From assembly GCA_905182985.1 (NCBI GenBank), contig CAJJDN010000034.1, forward strand, positions 589,301 through 653,300: a DNA stretch of 64,000 nt, given 5' to 3'. The translations under genes were made by a program, and so were the position numbers. This document shows positions 11,801 through 23,250 of this stretch, in pieces (position 1 is the stretch's first letter; each line of letters opens with the position of its first letter). Source of the stretch: Paramecium sonneborni (taxonomy: Eukaryota; Ciliophora; Oligohymenophorea; Peniculida; Parameciidae). The notes under the pieces are model-generated. The model ran no database searches. It saw only the letters and a program-made list of their open reading frames with translations, and was not told the DNA's origin.

Positions 11801-13351
11801 TCATTTTGTATTCAATTTTTTAAAATTTTTTAATAAAATAGATTTCGATATTAATTTAGTGCTTTAATTTGAAGTTTTATCGTATCTTTAGCTAGTACTC
11901 CTTTCAGTTTTCATGTAAAATTTGTTAGGTGAAGTTTTTGATATATTATACGGAGATTAATTTCTACTATTATGAAATATCAATGGCTTTAATTTTATTG
12001 CTTCTTTACTTGAATTAGCATTATTATTATTCCTACAAAAAACTATTTTAAAATTTTTTGCCTATAAAAAAGGATGGTTCAAAGCTTAAGTTGCTGAAAA
12101 TCTTAATGATGGATTTATTTCAATTAATCCTTTTAAGAAATTTATTCCATTTTTAGAAATGGATGATGTCATCGATAAATCAATATTTCCTAAGAAATTC
12201 TTGACTATTATTTCTTTAGTTGAATTAGATTTAAAAGGATCTTTTTAAAACATCAATTAATAGCATAAAATGCCTACACTGTAAATGTCTACTTTTAATC
12301 CATATTTTTATTTTCTTAAAATTTCAGGAGCAACACAACCAGGTGTACCACAATATTTGAATAAATAATCATTATCATTATTTGCTTTTTCTGCTAAACC
12401 AAAATCAACAAGACATATTGAATCATAATTATTTTAATTCCTAAACATTATATTGCATTTTTTAATATCTCTATGAAATATACCAAAACTATGCATATAT
12501 TCAATACCGCTTAAAATAGATTTCATGATAATTTTAATTTAATCTTCATCAATCTATTTGTCTTCAAAATTACTTTTTAAATCTCCTCCTTCTAAATATT
12601 CTAAGATTAAAATTATTTATGAATTTGACTCGAACACTCCTAAATATTTAACTATATTAGGATGACTAAGTAGTTTTAAATATGTTATTTCAAATAAAAT
12701 CGATTGTTTAATTTAATAATCTTTCTCAAATTATGCTTTATCGAAAACTTTCATTGCACAATCTATGCCATCTATTTTAGATCGAACTTAATAAACCTTA
12801 AACTAAAAATAGATATTACATTTGCTGTAGATCCACTACCTATCAATTTAACAATACTGTAATTAGAAATAAAGTCTAATGAAATGCATTCTTTCATTAA
12901 TAAACCAATCCAATTTTATATTTGTCCATAAACCTCAATTTTGTTATCTTATTTTTACAATTATATTCCTATTACTTCTTATTACGTATTTCTTAAAATT
13001 GTAAAAAAGGCATTTGCAAACCTTATAAATTTCTAAATACAATCAATAGTCTACATTTTTAGTATATTTAATATGTTATGCTCCAATTGAAATATTTTTC
13101 TCCTTTATTTTTCCCTTGCACTTCACAGTCAAGCGAGATGTTAATATTGATTAAAAATTCACATTTAATGCCCAAAATTCGGAATCAGTAGACAAAATTG
13201 AATTTTGAATATCAAAATGTTAAGGATATTACTTATTTCTTAGAAGCATATATGTAAATAATTAACTTTTTTTATAAATTTCATATTCCACTGAGAAATT
13301 AGAGTTAAATTTAATTTTTTTGTTAACAAAGTATTGAACAATAACGACCAT
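11801..13351 (-). CDS. PH domain plus Ser/Thr protein kinase
   Basis: Two introns (13033-13054 and 12797-12819) give 501 residues. Residues 1-150 look like a PH-type domain (start MVVIVQYFVNKK; later EVYGQIQNWIGLL). The kinase follows: glycine loop GSGSTANVYQVR, catalytic Lys in CAMKVF, HRDIKKCN, DFG in LVDFGLAEKA, and GTPGCVAPEIL. All catalytic residues are present, so it should be active. Spacing is canonical only if the intron at 12797-12819 uses an AAG acceptor; an internal TAG would leave a 17-nt intron and insert two residues into the glycine loop. The tail is Ser/Lys-rich. Resembles the next gene in layout. Confidence 0.85.
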
Positions 13352-13451
13352 TATTTAAAGTTATAAAATATACAAGAAAATCGTCTATTTTATAAAATAA
13401 AAAAAATAAAATCAGCATTTTACTCAAAGTAATAATAAACCAAATCATATA

Positions 13452-14945
13452 TCAAACATTTGGACTTAATAATTTTCTTAAGATACTTTATCTTGGAGTT
13501 TAATTATTAATTTTGCATTCATTTAGCAGTTTATGAGAAAGATACTTTTCTGTTTAAGGACTATAGGATTGATTTTAAGGAAGTTTATTGTCACCAGAAT
13601 CATTTATATTTGGTAATTTCAAACTTTTTTAAAGTTAGGAAAGTTAAAGATTGTCTTTTTGAGATGGTCTTGGTATAAATCTTGATTATCTTTTTTAATC
13701 AAAAGTTTTTATATGTAAAATTTAAGTAGCTTTTGATGATCGTCTTTAAAAATTTAAGTTAAAAACTTCTAATTTTAAAATTTCTTAGCAAGTTAATATA
13801 TCAATTAAATTTCTTCCTTTTTCAGTAAACAATATTTCAAAAAAATTCTATAGTGGGGGTAAGAGATTCATTTATTCTACAAAACTAAAGCAGTCATAAT
13901 TTTTCATTAATAATTCATCAACCATTTAACTTTCCTTATATAGTTTTTTTACAAAGATGCTAAGAATAATTAGACTTATTGCATATATATCTTTTTTTCT
14001 ATAAAATGATATGAGTGAGTTTGGATCATAATGATTGAGATTTTTAGAACTTAATGAATTAAATTTCTAAATTTCTGCTTTTCCAAAATTAATGATACAA
14101 ACAGAAGTAAGATCTTGTTCATCTCTTAGGAAAATATTATCAAATTTGATATTAAGATGAAAAATATTCATCTAATGTAAATAATTCAAAGTACGGAATA
14201 ATTATTACATTAAGATGATAGTCTCTTCTTCAGAAAACCTAAACCTAAATATAGAATTCTTTAGATATCCTCCTTCTAATAACTCTGTTACAATATATAT
14301 ATTTTCTTCGCTTTCAAATATTTCTTCTAATTTTAATAAATTAATATGATTGATTTAACGAAGAATACTTAACTCATTAAGCATTTATTATTTTTCTAAA
14401 TTATTATCTCTAGATAACATGTACTTGTCTACTATTTTCACAGCAAATTTTTAACCATTTAAAATTTTAAAAGCTTTAAAAACCTTTATAATTTTAATAT
14501 ATTATACTGAGGAGCTATATCCCTCTCCAATTTTTGATCCCAACTTATATTTGAGTAAAAAATCTTCTTGTATGACATATCTTTTTATTAACTTCCAAAT
14601 TTCAACAATTTCCCCAAAAAATTCTGCGTATTATCCATTTTTACTTAGACGAATCCCTAATTATTGAGTTTTAGGATGTAATATTTTTTTGAAACACACA
14701 TTTTCAATAAAAATATATTTCTCAAATTTCTATTTATGTCAATATTATACTTCTTCAACTATCTTTATCACTTAGTCAGAAATCAAAATAGACACTGAAG
14801 ATTGTTTATTTAAGTATTTCATTTAGAAAGTTCCAATTTCTATAAAGTCCAATTATTTTGTAAGAGAATTACAAAAGAGAAAGCTTCCATCATTAAAAAA
14901 AGAAGATTTTGAGTAATCAGGTGCCAAGGTAATTGTTTTTTTCAT
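13452..14945 (-). CDS. PH domain plus protein pseudokinase
   Basis: Two introns (14730-14750 and 14484-14507) give 482 residues. An N-terminal PH-like region (ENVCFKKILHPKTQQLGIRL) precedes a kinase fold: glycine loop KIGEGYSSSVFKAF, Lys in FAVKIV, and a normal N-lobe. The catalytic loop reads HLNIKFDN instead of HRDLKPEN, so the catalytic Asp is Asn. The DFG motif reads NFG. Both changes should abolish phosphotransfer, so I call it a pseudokinase, perhaps a scaffold or regulator. The tail is Gln/Ser/Pro-rich. The intron at 14484-14507 ends in AAG and is 24 nt, so retention would add eight residues to the glycine loop without a stop. Confidence 0.8.
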
Positions 14946-15540
14946 TCAGAATTGTTTATTTATCTTAATAATTTTTCGGATCTCAAAATTTATGTAAATA
15001 AACTTTTAAATAGTTATTAAATGTGATCAACATTATAGAAATTATTCTTATCTCCATTAATTTTAAAATTAGCAAAAGAATATATATAATTCAATTATTT
15101 AAAAATTGATGGTAGAAAATTTAATTAACTTCTGGTGAAATATTTGATATTTCAATAATTACATATATATAAAAAAATTAATGAAAAAAATAATTCTCCA
15201 ATAATAGAAGTTCGTCTAACATCATATAAATATAAAGATATATCCTACTCTTATTTTCAATATTATAAAATTAGATATATCATTAAAAATAAGTTTTACA
15301 ATTTGTAATTGAAAATTTTAATTTAAATTTACAAATTCCTTGATGTATCTTTATCAAAGATTAATTTAAATTATTCAAAATATATAAAGAGTTATAAATA
15401 AGTTTTTTTGCAAAATATATCAATTTTATTCTTGTTTTAGGGGTTTATTTATATAATAAAACTGAAATTATTATTCTATCTAATCAGATTATGAATTTAT
15501 TCAATGATTGGTCTTAAAAAGTAGTATATAATCTTCATCC
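14946..15540. other. Intergenic, nothing recognised
   Basis: Very A+T-rich sequence upstream of the pseudokinase start. No frame on either strand gives a convincing protein and no tRNA-like element was seen. Confidence 0.4.
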
Positions 15541-15885
15541 TATAATATTTCGACTAATTTCAAGGGCTCCAATGTTTCTTGTTGTTGTTTTGCTTTTAGA
15601 ACATAAATTTCATTTTTTTCTTTTTAGCTTTTTTCTTTTTGTTTTAATTGCAGTTTTTGAGGACTGATCGACTGATTAAAAACTATAAAAATCAAATATT
15701 ATATACAATTCATTTAAAAGTTTATTTTACTAATAATAACACTATAGCTTTATATCTAAAAAAGTACTTTGCCAAATCCTTTATTTTGTTTGTATATATT
15801 TGTACAATAAATTGCAATCTTAAGATTTCATACATGATTTTTGTAAGCGTAATTTTCTCTTTTTTTAGATCTTTTAATTACTCAT
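15541..15885 (-). CDS. Possible small basic protein
   Basis: Minus-strand frames from ATG 15883-15885 give a Lys/Arg/Gln-rich peptide (MSNQKIQKKRKLRLQKSC). A second frame nearer 15541 reads EIYVLKAKQQQETLEPLKL before a TGA. They might be joined by a small intron, but no single solution stands out, and another frame starts further upstream in the duplicated block. No family recognised. Confidence 0.25.
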
Positions 15886-15901
15886 AAAATGAAATTAATT
15901 A

Positions 15902-16776
15902 AATAGTATTTTCTAAGATTTTGCCACTCTACTTTATCCTATTGCAATTTTTAATTAATTTTAATGGCCACTATTTTTAATATCATTAAGGTTGAATTGA
16001 TTCTTGGTCTGCTAAAATTTCTCATAATTTTGAATATATTATTTATTAATTTCAGATAAAATATCAAAACTAATGAGAAAAATGATCAAGAAATATTATT
16101 TAGTTTCATATATGAATTTAAAATCCAGAATAGAAAAATAATTATATCCAAAGTACTCAAAAATATAAGTATATTTTTGGGCTTTTTAGGACCATCATTT
16201 ATGAATTAATCATGAATGATGTTTTTATTGAAGTTTTATTTAAATCAAAAGCTTAAAAAAAAATACTAAATTTTGTTATCATAAAAAACAATTTATATTT
16301 TTAAAGATTTTCAAAATATATAATAGACTCTGCTAAATGAGCTTATCTAGTTTTAAAAAAAAATTTTTTTCTAATATTATTAAAAATAATTTTTTTTTTC
16401 AATTAATTAGATTAAATAAATTTGTAATCTATTATTATTGATACCAAATAAAAACTAAATTTATAAACCATTAATTTCATGTTTATTTCAGCAAACAAAT
16501 GCTAAATTAAATTATTTTATAAACAAGAAAAATTCTCATCATAAATAATCTGATGAAATTAGTAATTTCAATATGAATATATTTATGATTATATATAAAA
16601 AATCCGAATTTTAGAGGAAAAGTTTTGGTCACAATGTGTTTCTAATTTTGATATAGATTTTAAGTAACAATTATAAAAGATCAATGGACTCCTTATTTAC
16701 AATAAAATTTCAACATTTTATATCTAAATCAAAGGTTTATTTAGGATTAAAGAAAAATCTGAAAATTGATTTTCAA
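15902..16776. repeat. Duplicated 875-bp block, copy 1 (gap-flanking overlap)
   Basis: Matches 16989-17863 base for base as far as I compared, with a run of 212 N between. The copy stops exactly at the gap and the second copy starts exactly after it. This is the signature of two contig ends that overlap but were scaffolded end to end. No convincing gene lies inside. Confidence 0.9.
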
Positions 16777-16988
16777 NNNNNNNNNNNNNNNNNNNNNNNN
16801 NNNNNNNNNNNNNNNNNNNNNNNNNNNNNNNNNNNNNNNNNNNNNNNNNNNNNNNNNNNNNNNNNNNNNNNNNNNNNNNNNNNNNNNNNNNNNNNNNNNN
16901 NNNNNNNNNNNNNNNNNNNNNNNNNNNNNNNNNNNNNNNNNNNNNNNNNNNNNNNNNNNNNNNNNNNNNNNNNNNNNNNNNNNNNNNN
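16777..16988. other. Assembly gap (212 N)
   Basis: Run of N. Because the flanks are the same sequence, the true gap is probably negative (an overlap) and the Ns stand for no missing sequence. Confidence 0.95.
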
Positions 16989-17863
16989 AATAGTATTTTC
17001 TAAGATTTTGCCACTCTACTTTATCCTATTGCAATTTTTAATTAATTTTAATGGCCACTATTTTTAATATCATTAAGGTTGAATTGATTCTTGGTCTGCT
17101 AAAATTTCTCATAATTTTGAATATATTATTTATTAATTTCAGATAAAATATCAAAACTAATGAGAAAAATGATCAAGAAATATTATTTAGTTTCATATAT
17201 GAATTTAAAATCCAGAATAGAAAAATAATTATATCCAAAGTACTCAAAAATATAAGTATATTTTTGGGCTTTTTAGGACCATCATTTATGAATTAATCAT
17301 GAATGATGTTTTTATTGAAGTTTTATTTAAATCAAAAGCTTAAAAAAAAATACTAAATTTTGTTATCATAAAAAACAATTTATATTTTTAAAGATTTTCA
17401 AAATATATAATAGACTCTGCTAAATGAGCTTATCTAGTTTTAAAAAAAAATTTTTTTCTAATATTATTAAAAATAATTTTTTTTTTCAATTAATTAGATT
17501 AAATAAATTTGTAATCTATTATTATTGATACCAAATAAAAACTAAATTTATAAACCATTAATTTCATGTTTATTTCAGCAAACAAATGCTAAATTAAATT
17601 ATTTTATAAACAAGAAAAATTCTCATCATAAATAATCTGATGAAATTAGTAATTTCAATATGAATATATTTATGATTATATATAAAAAATCCGAATTTTA
17701 GAGGAAAAGTTTTGGTCACAATGTGTTTCTAATTTTGATATAGATTTTAAGTAACAATTATAAAAGATCAATGGACTCCTTATTTACAATAAAATTTCAA
17801 CATTTTATATCTAAATCAAAGGTTTATTTAGGATTAAAGAAAAATCTGAAAATTGATTTTCAA
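16989..17863. repeat. Duplicated 875-bp block, copy 2
   Basis: Second copy of 15902-16776, at a constant offset of 1087. It continues into unique sequence at 17864, where copy 1 runs into Ns. Confidence 0.9.
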
Positions 17864-18087
17864 AAAAAAGATATTAATCAAGTTTGTAAAATTTCAGATA
17901 GATCGATAGGTAAAGTATTTATGGTAAATAGATTTCAACATAGATAAACAATGCATTTATTTTATAGGCATCATTGATATTCTTACTCTATTAAGTTTAT
18001 CTATAATATTTATTGATTTAAATATTTAGAAAATAGTTTAAAATTATGCATACATTGAGCTTATATTTTAACTAATAATAATAATTG

Positions 18088-18623
18088 TCAATTTTCAAAA
18101 TTATGCATTTCTAATTGTTATTTTATATTTGATTTTGAAAGTACTTGATCATTAGTTGTTGCAGCATAAACATCATAAGCTATTCCCTTAAATATATCCT
18201 ATTTTACTTTAAATTCTTTATATGCTTAAAATGTGAAGTAAACTGAAACAATGTAAAATGTTAAAGAGATTGCTTAGAGCAAAAACTAGTTTCTACCATC
18301 ATTTGATAATGATTAAAGGTTGACTTTATTTTAGATATCGGTCATAAAATTAACCACAATCAGAAAAGTATTCATTAGACAAAAAAATATGTAAATCACA
18401 CAATTGCAATAATTTAATTAAGCTTAAGCACACCTATTTATGAATATTAAGAATACCATAGTATAAAAGCTGATGTGAATTCTGCTACACCTGCCCATAA
18501 ATCATAATAGAGTTTTCCTAAAGCTAAGCATATTTGTAAGAAAATTATAAAGAAAATTATTCTCCTTAACACCTTTGCTTTCTCTGTTGTAGGTGGAACA
18601 ATATCACCAATACACAATATCAT
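18088..18623 (-). CDS. Four-TM membrane protein, unknown
   Basis: One 23-nt intron (18434-18456) gives 170 residues. Four hydrophobic segments: RIIFFIIFLQICLALG, AEFTSAFILWCAQAQ, CVIYIFFCLMNTFLIVVNF and LLQAISLTFYIVSVYFTF. A short acidic cytoplasmic tail follows (YDVYAATTNDQVLSK). The layout resembles small tetraspan families of ciliates, but I do not recognise a diagnostic motif. Confidence 0.65.
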
Positions 18624-18764
18624 TTTTATAAAAATAATAAATTATTATTAACAAATAAATAAAAATTAGTCTTAATAAACTATTCAATAGATAATCTTGA
18701 GTGTTACTATCGTTTTATATTGAACTTATTTAAAATAGTATTCAATAATGGTTAAATAATAATC

Positions 18765-19973
18765 TCAAATGTAGTGATTAACATATGAATCGTTTGATAA
18801 ATAACTTTTCTAAATTTTTTATTGTTCCTATAATTTTTGATTTCTTAATTTTTGTTATATTACATTTTATTTGACACGTTCTGAGATACAATATTCTTAT
18901 GCTATATCATTTCTATGTTTTAATTATTAACAATTCCTGACAATATTTGAACTAATAGGTCTTTAATTTAAAGTTCTTTTGATATTTCCAAGACCCTTCT
19001 CAATTTATTAATTAATTATTTTAGGATCTACAGTGTTTTATTCAATAATTTAATTTTTATTAATATAAACTTAACTTTTTTAAATAGCATTGTCTATTAA
19101 CCAGTTAAAAGAATTCATTGTGAAATTCATTTTGCCTCCAAATGGTTTATTAAGTAATTCTTGTAATTCCTTTTTTTTATTAAGAGCCCAAACAATAGGA
19201 GTTCTCTTTCCCTTACTACCTTCAACCATCATTAATCCTAAAAGTCGATTTGCAGCTTTCATTGTTAAAAATTTGCTAGTTCCATTTTCTTCTTCATTTT
19301 AAGTAAGTTCGATATCTTCTAGCTAGTATAGATAATAAATAAATTTACTACATTTTAATATATATCTTTAGGAGGTGGAGAAATGGCAATTTTAGTATGT
19401 TATGATTTACTAACAGGAACATTAAGAACTTAAGATGATAATCGATTAAATTCAATAAGTAGTTTTTCCTTTTCAAAACTTTTTATTTTTGGATCATTAT
19501 TGTAGAATTCATAAAAAGCATCAAAAGATTTATTATATGGGTCTTAATATTGAAAAGTAAATACTTTCTTCATGTTATCTATCCTTGATAAACAATCTTA
19601 TCTTTCTTTCAATATAATATTATAACTTCTTTCCAATTTCAATTTACTTGATTTAATTCAGTTTTCCTTTAAGTTCTAATCTTTCTTACATTTTTCTTTC
19701 AATATTTTTTTATTTTAATTTCTCTGAAACATAAATGAATTCTTTAATTGATCTAATTTCATTGATATGTGAATAATATCGTAAAGGTTACTATTATTAA
19801 TTATTCATAATTTGATGCATACTCTTATGCTTTTAGAGATAAACATCTTTAGACATAAAGGCTTCTTATTCTTAAAGTCTTTTGATGTAAACTTATTCTA
19901 AATTTTTTTATTACGAAACTTAGGAAGGTATTTTTTATGCTGACTTAGTTTATCTAATAAGTTTAGAATTCAT
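18765..19973 (-). CDS. Coiled-coil protein, unknown
   Basis: Two introns, one of 29 nt near 19325-19353 and one of 19 or 22 nt near 19645 with an AAG acceptor, give about 386 residues. The N-terminal half is Lys/Gln/Glu-rich and probably coiled (KNIERKMQERLELKGKL). The middle has SRIDNMKKVFTFQYQDPYN and an SPPP motif. A conserved-looking block RLLGLMMVEGSKGKRTPIVW precedes a Gln-rich tail ending SNDSYVNHYI. No known family. Confidence 0.6.
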
Positions 19974-19986
19974 TGTTAAAATTAAT

Positions 19987-20509
19987 ATGTTATTAAAGAA
20001 CAAATACACATTTTGGGTTTCAACACAAAGAACACAAACTAAGATTGACAAAGATAATTATAATGATAATCTATATAAAGTGTGTATGATTTTTGAATGA
20101 TTTAAATATAGGTAATTTTGAGACAGCAGAATAATTTTGGATGTATTATTAATGGATAGCTAAGCCATCAACAATACCAGAAGGATGCTAAATATTATTA
20201 TTTTAAGAAGAAATCTAACCAATGTGGGAAGACAAAGCTAATTAAAATGGAGGAAGATTTGTATTCAGATGCAAAAATAATGTTGATCGAGTTTGGGAAA
20301 ACATAATTTTAAGTTACATAGGGAATTAATGTACTTACAATGAATTCATTTGTGGTGTTGTTGTGAACCAAAAAAGATCATTTACATAAGTTTCCATTTG
20401 GGTTAAAGATATGACTTCTTTTTAAATGTAAGATGATAAAATAACATAATGGGTTAAAGAGATGTTTGGAATAAATGAATTAGAATTTGTATAGCATCCA
20501 AAGAGTTGA
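19987..20509 (+). CDS. eIF4E-family cap-binding protein, class II (4EHP-like)
   Basis: One 28-nt intron (20084-20111) gives 164 residues. Motifs in order: KYTFWVSTQ, FETAEQFWMYYQWIAKP, QPMWEDKANQNGGRF and VWENIILSYIG. The PMWED Trp and its Glu contact the cap. The position of the first cap-stacking Trp (Trp56 in human eIF4E) is aromatic but apparently Tyr (NYNDNLYKV), and YTFW is characteristic of class II eIF4E/4EHP, which usually represses rather than starts translation. The C-terminus is short. The stop is 19 bp before the next same-strand ATG. Confidence 0.85.
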
Positions 20510-20528
20510 AATTATTTATTAATATAAA

Positions 20529-23229
20529 ATGAATTCTATCCGTAAAAGTTACACTAGCAATATTAGTAGAAGAGAGTCTTTAGAAACTATGCCAACAGTG
20601 TTCAATGCAGATTTGCTGAATTTATAATTTGTGAATAAGAAAAAAGAGGTAGACATCTATATATATATATAATTAGGTTATAAATGAGTATGTTGTTAAA
20701 AGAAAGGCGGAATTATTAGAAGAAATGAAATAAGAAGAAATTCATTAAGAATATGATAATAAAACAGAAATTTAAAATTTAAAAGCATTAATGGCTAGCA
20801 TTAGATATTAAAATGATCTCATGAAGTTAAATTTAAAATCATACGAGTAAATTGATTTTCAATAAAATAAATTCATGACAATCCCTAAAAATGATTTGGA
20901 AAATGTTAATAATTAAATAGATTCTGAATAAGAATAGAATTAAGCATTATAGCAACAAATTCAATTAATAGGTCGTTCATTAAGAAAAAATTAAAAATAC
21001 AATAATTCACTTATAGAATAGTTATAATTGTATACGAAGAAATAACCTTAAATTTATTTAAAAGAGTTCTAAAATTAGCAAGCATTTGATGCAGCAAAAA
21101 AGTAAAATAAAAAAATAAAAAATGCTTTATAAGAAGAAAAAGAATGGTAATACAAATATCTGTTTGAAAATACAGCAAGTTATGAACATAAAAACTAAAT
21201 AGTTAAGTAATTAATTATTAAATAAATTTTAGAGAGAGTTTAGAAAGTTTATGTTAATAAGAAGAAAGATTAAAATATCTATAAGAATAATTGATTGTAA
21301 CAGAATAATAGATTCAAGATATTGATTTAGAAATATCAACTAAATTTAACAAAATTGAGGAATGTGCAGAGTTTTTAGATGAATTAGATGATTTTGACAA
21401 AATTATTCTGATATTTGTAATGGAGGATCCAAAAGACTTTGAATTACCTGAAATATTGGAAAATGCAAGATTTCAGTTATAGAGACCAAAAAATAGAATG
21501 TAAATTGCTGATAGTGAATAAGAATATATTGATAGAGCTAGATTTAGCAGTGTTAGTTCTAGAATGAAGATATTTTTAAAATTTCACAATAATAATTTAT
21601 AGAAATCTATTGATGATTTAATTTAAGTATATCGTAAATTATAATTTAATGAAATGACTTTAAAAAATAGGTATGAAGATTTATTAGATTAAAAAGCAAA
21701 ATTAAAATAAACTTTAGAAGATTTAAATTCCTTAGAATTTTATGAAATGGATGATATTTAATTTGAGAGAGATGATTAACATATGAATATAGAAGAATTG
21801 AATGTAGAAGCAGCATTAGTGTCTAAAAATTAATAAATTAGATTAGTTGAAAATAATGCTTAATTCGTATTGAGAATGTACAGTATGTTGACAAATGTAT
21901 TATTTAGAATGATAAATTCTCTTTTAAATATAAAAGAAGTATTAAAAACATGTCCTTCTGAATTATTTGATTAAGAGTATGAATTAATTAATTTTTAGCT
22001 TTTATTTAAAATGGACATATAATAAATTATATTCAAAACTAAGTACAATTCATGATTAATTGGAAAATCAATTTAAGATTAAAATAGTGGTTAAAGATCC
22101 TGTAATTCGTAATTCAAATTAATTATTAAATGCAATATATGATCATCTTGAAGATCGTCCGGCTAAAAGAAAAACATTACTACCAATAGTTCAAAAATAA
22201 GGTGTTTAAGAAATTTTAGGTTCTCTATTAGATAAGGATGAATTGAAATAAGTTTCTGATACAATTAGTTAAGATTCTATTTTAGCTTAATTCTTTTCTT
22301 TTAATGATTTGCAAAATATTATTACTTAAATTGAGAATTTCAATATTGATGGTTTATTAAAGAAAATAAAAACAGATGGATATGAAACAGCATTAACAAC
22401 TGCAAGAAGATAATTAAAATTTTTGTTAAATTTCATAGAAGAGGCAATCTTTGATTGTAAGAATATTTAAGAATAATAAAATTAAGCTAAGCTGTTACAA
22501 TAAAAATATAAATTATAAGATTTGATGGAAAAGCACATGAATAGTTATGAATTCAAACCAAAAGAATGGAAAAAGGATGTAATTGAAAGTAAAATAAAAT
22601 AATTAATGCCTTTAAATGGTTAACCTTTTGAAGAATAACCATCTCCTATAAATGAATAGAAAACATAATAATAATTAACAACTTAACATCCAACACCAAA
22701 AATACAAACTGTAAGATCTTGTAAAACAGAATAATCTCCTAATTAAATTAAAAGATTTATATTTACAATAGATTCTTAAATACCAAATTGTTCTTAATCA
22801 TAAGCTAATCAATTATAATCTGATCCTATTTTTATTCATTTACATCATATGAATAGAAAGATAAAGACTATGAATAGATCTTCAACCCAATAAAAACCTA
22901 ATCCTCCACATTAATTTGATGTTCTTTTCAGTAAAAAGAGTGTAGAATTATCTCGAGATTCTATAACTAATTTACAATTAAAATCAACACCTATTTAATA
23001 AAATAAAGTTATTTTAAGAACAAGTTCAAAATGTCCCAAATTATTAAATAATACAAATAATAGCACTAATTTAATTTCAACAAGATCTAAATGTAATACC
23101 AAGATTTCAAATGATTAAAAATTTGAGTTACCTTAATCTGTGAGTAAATGTCAATTATCATCAACTTATGGAATTGCTAATAAAAAATTATAAGATTTCT
23201 TTCATATGACAAGCATTAAAAAAAAATGA
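20529..23229 (+). CDS. Long coiled-coil protein, unknown
   Basis: Three introns (20649-20676, 21207-21232, 21977-21998) give 874 residues. The first 300 residues are strongly coiled (KRKAELLEEMKQEEIHQEYD, LKYLQEQLIVTEQQIQD). A central region (DPKDFELPEILENARFQL) and a helical domain (RKTLLPIVQKQGVQEILG) follow. The last 200 residues are Ser/Gln/Pro-rich and probably disordered, ending HMTSIKKK. A cytoskeletal or ciliary role is plausible but not shown. The 19-bp spacing from the upstream stop leaves little room for a promoter. Confidence 0.75.
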
Positions 23230-23250
23230 AAATGTTTATATCATACTTAT

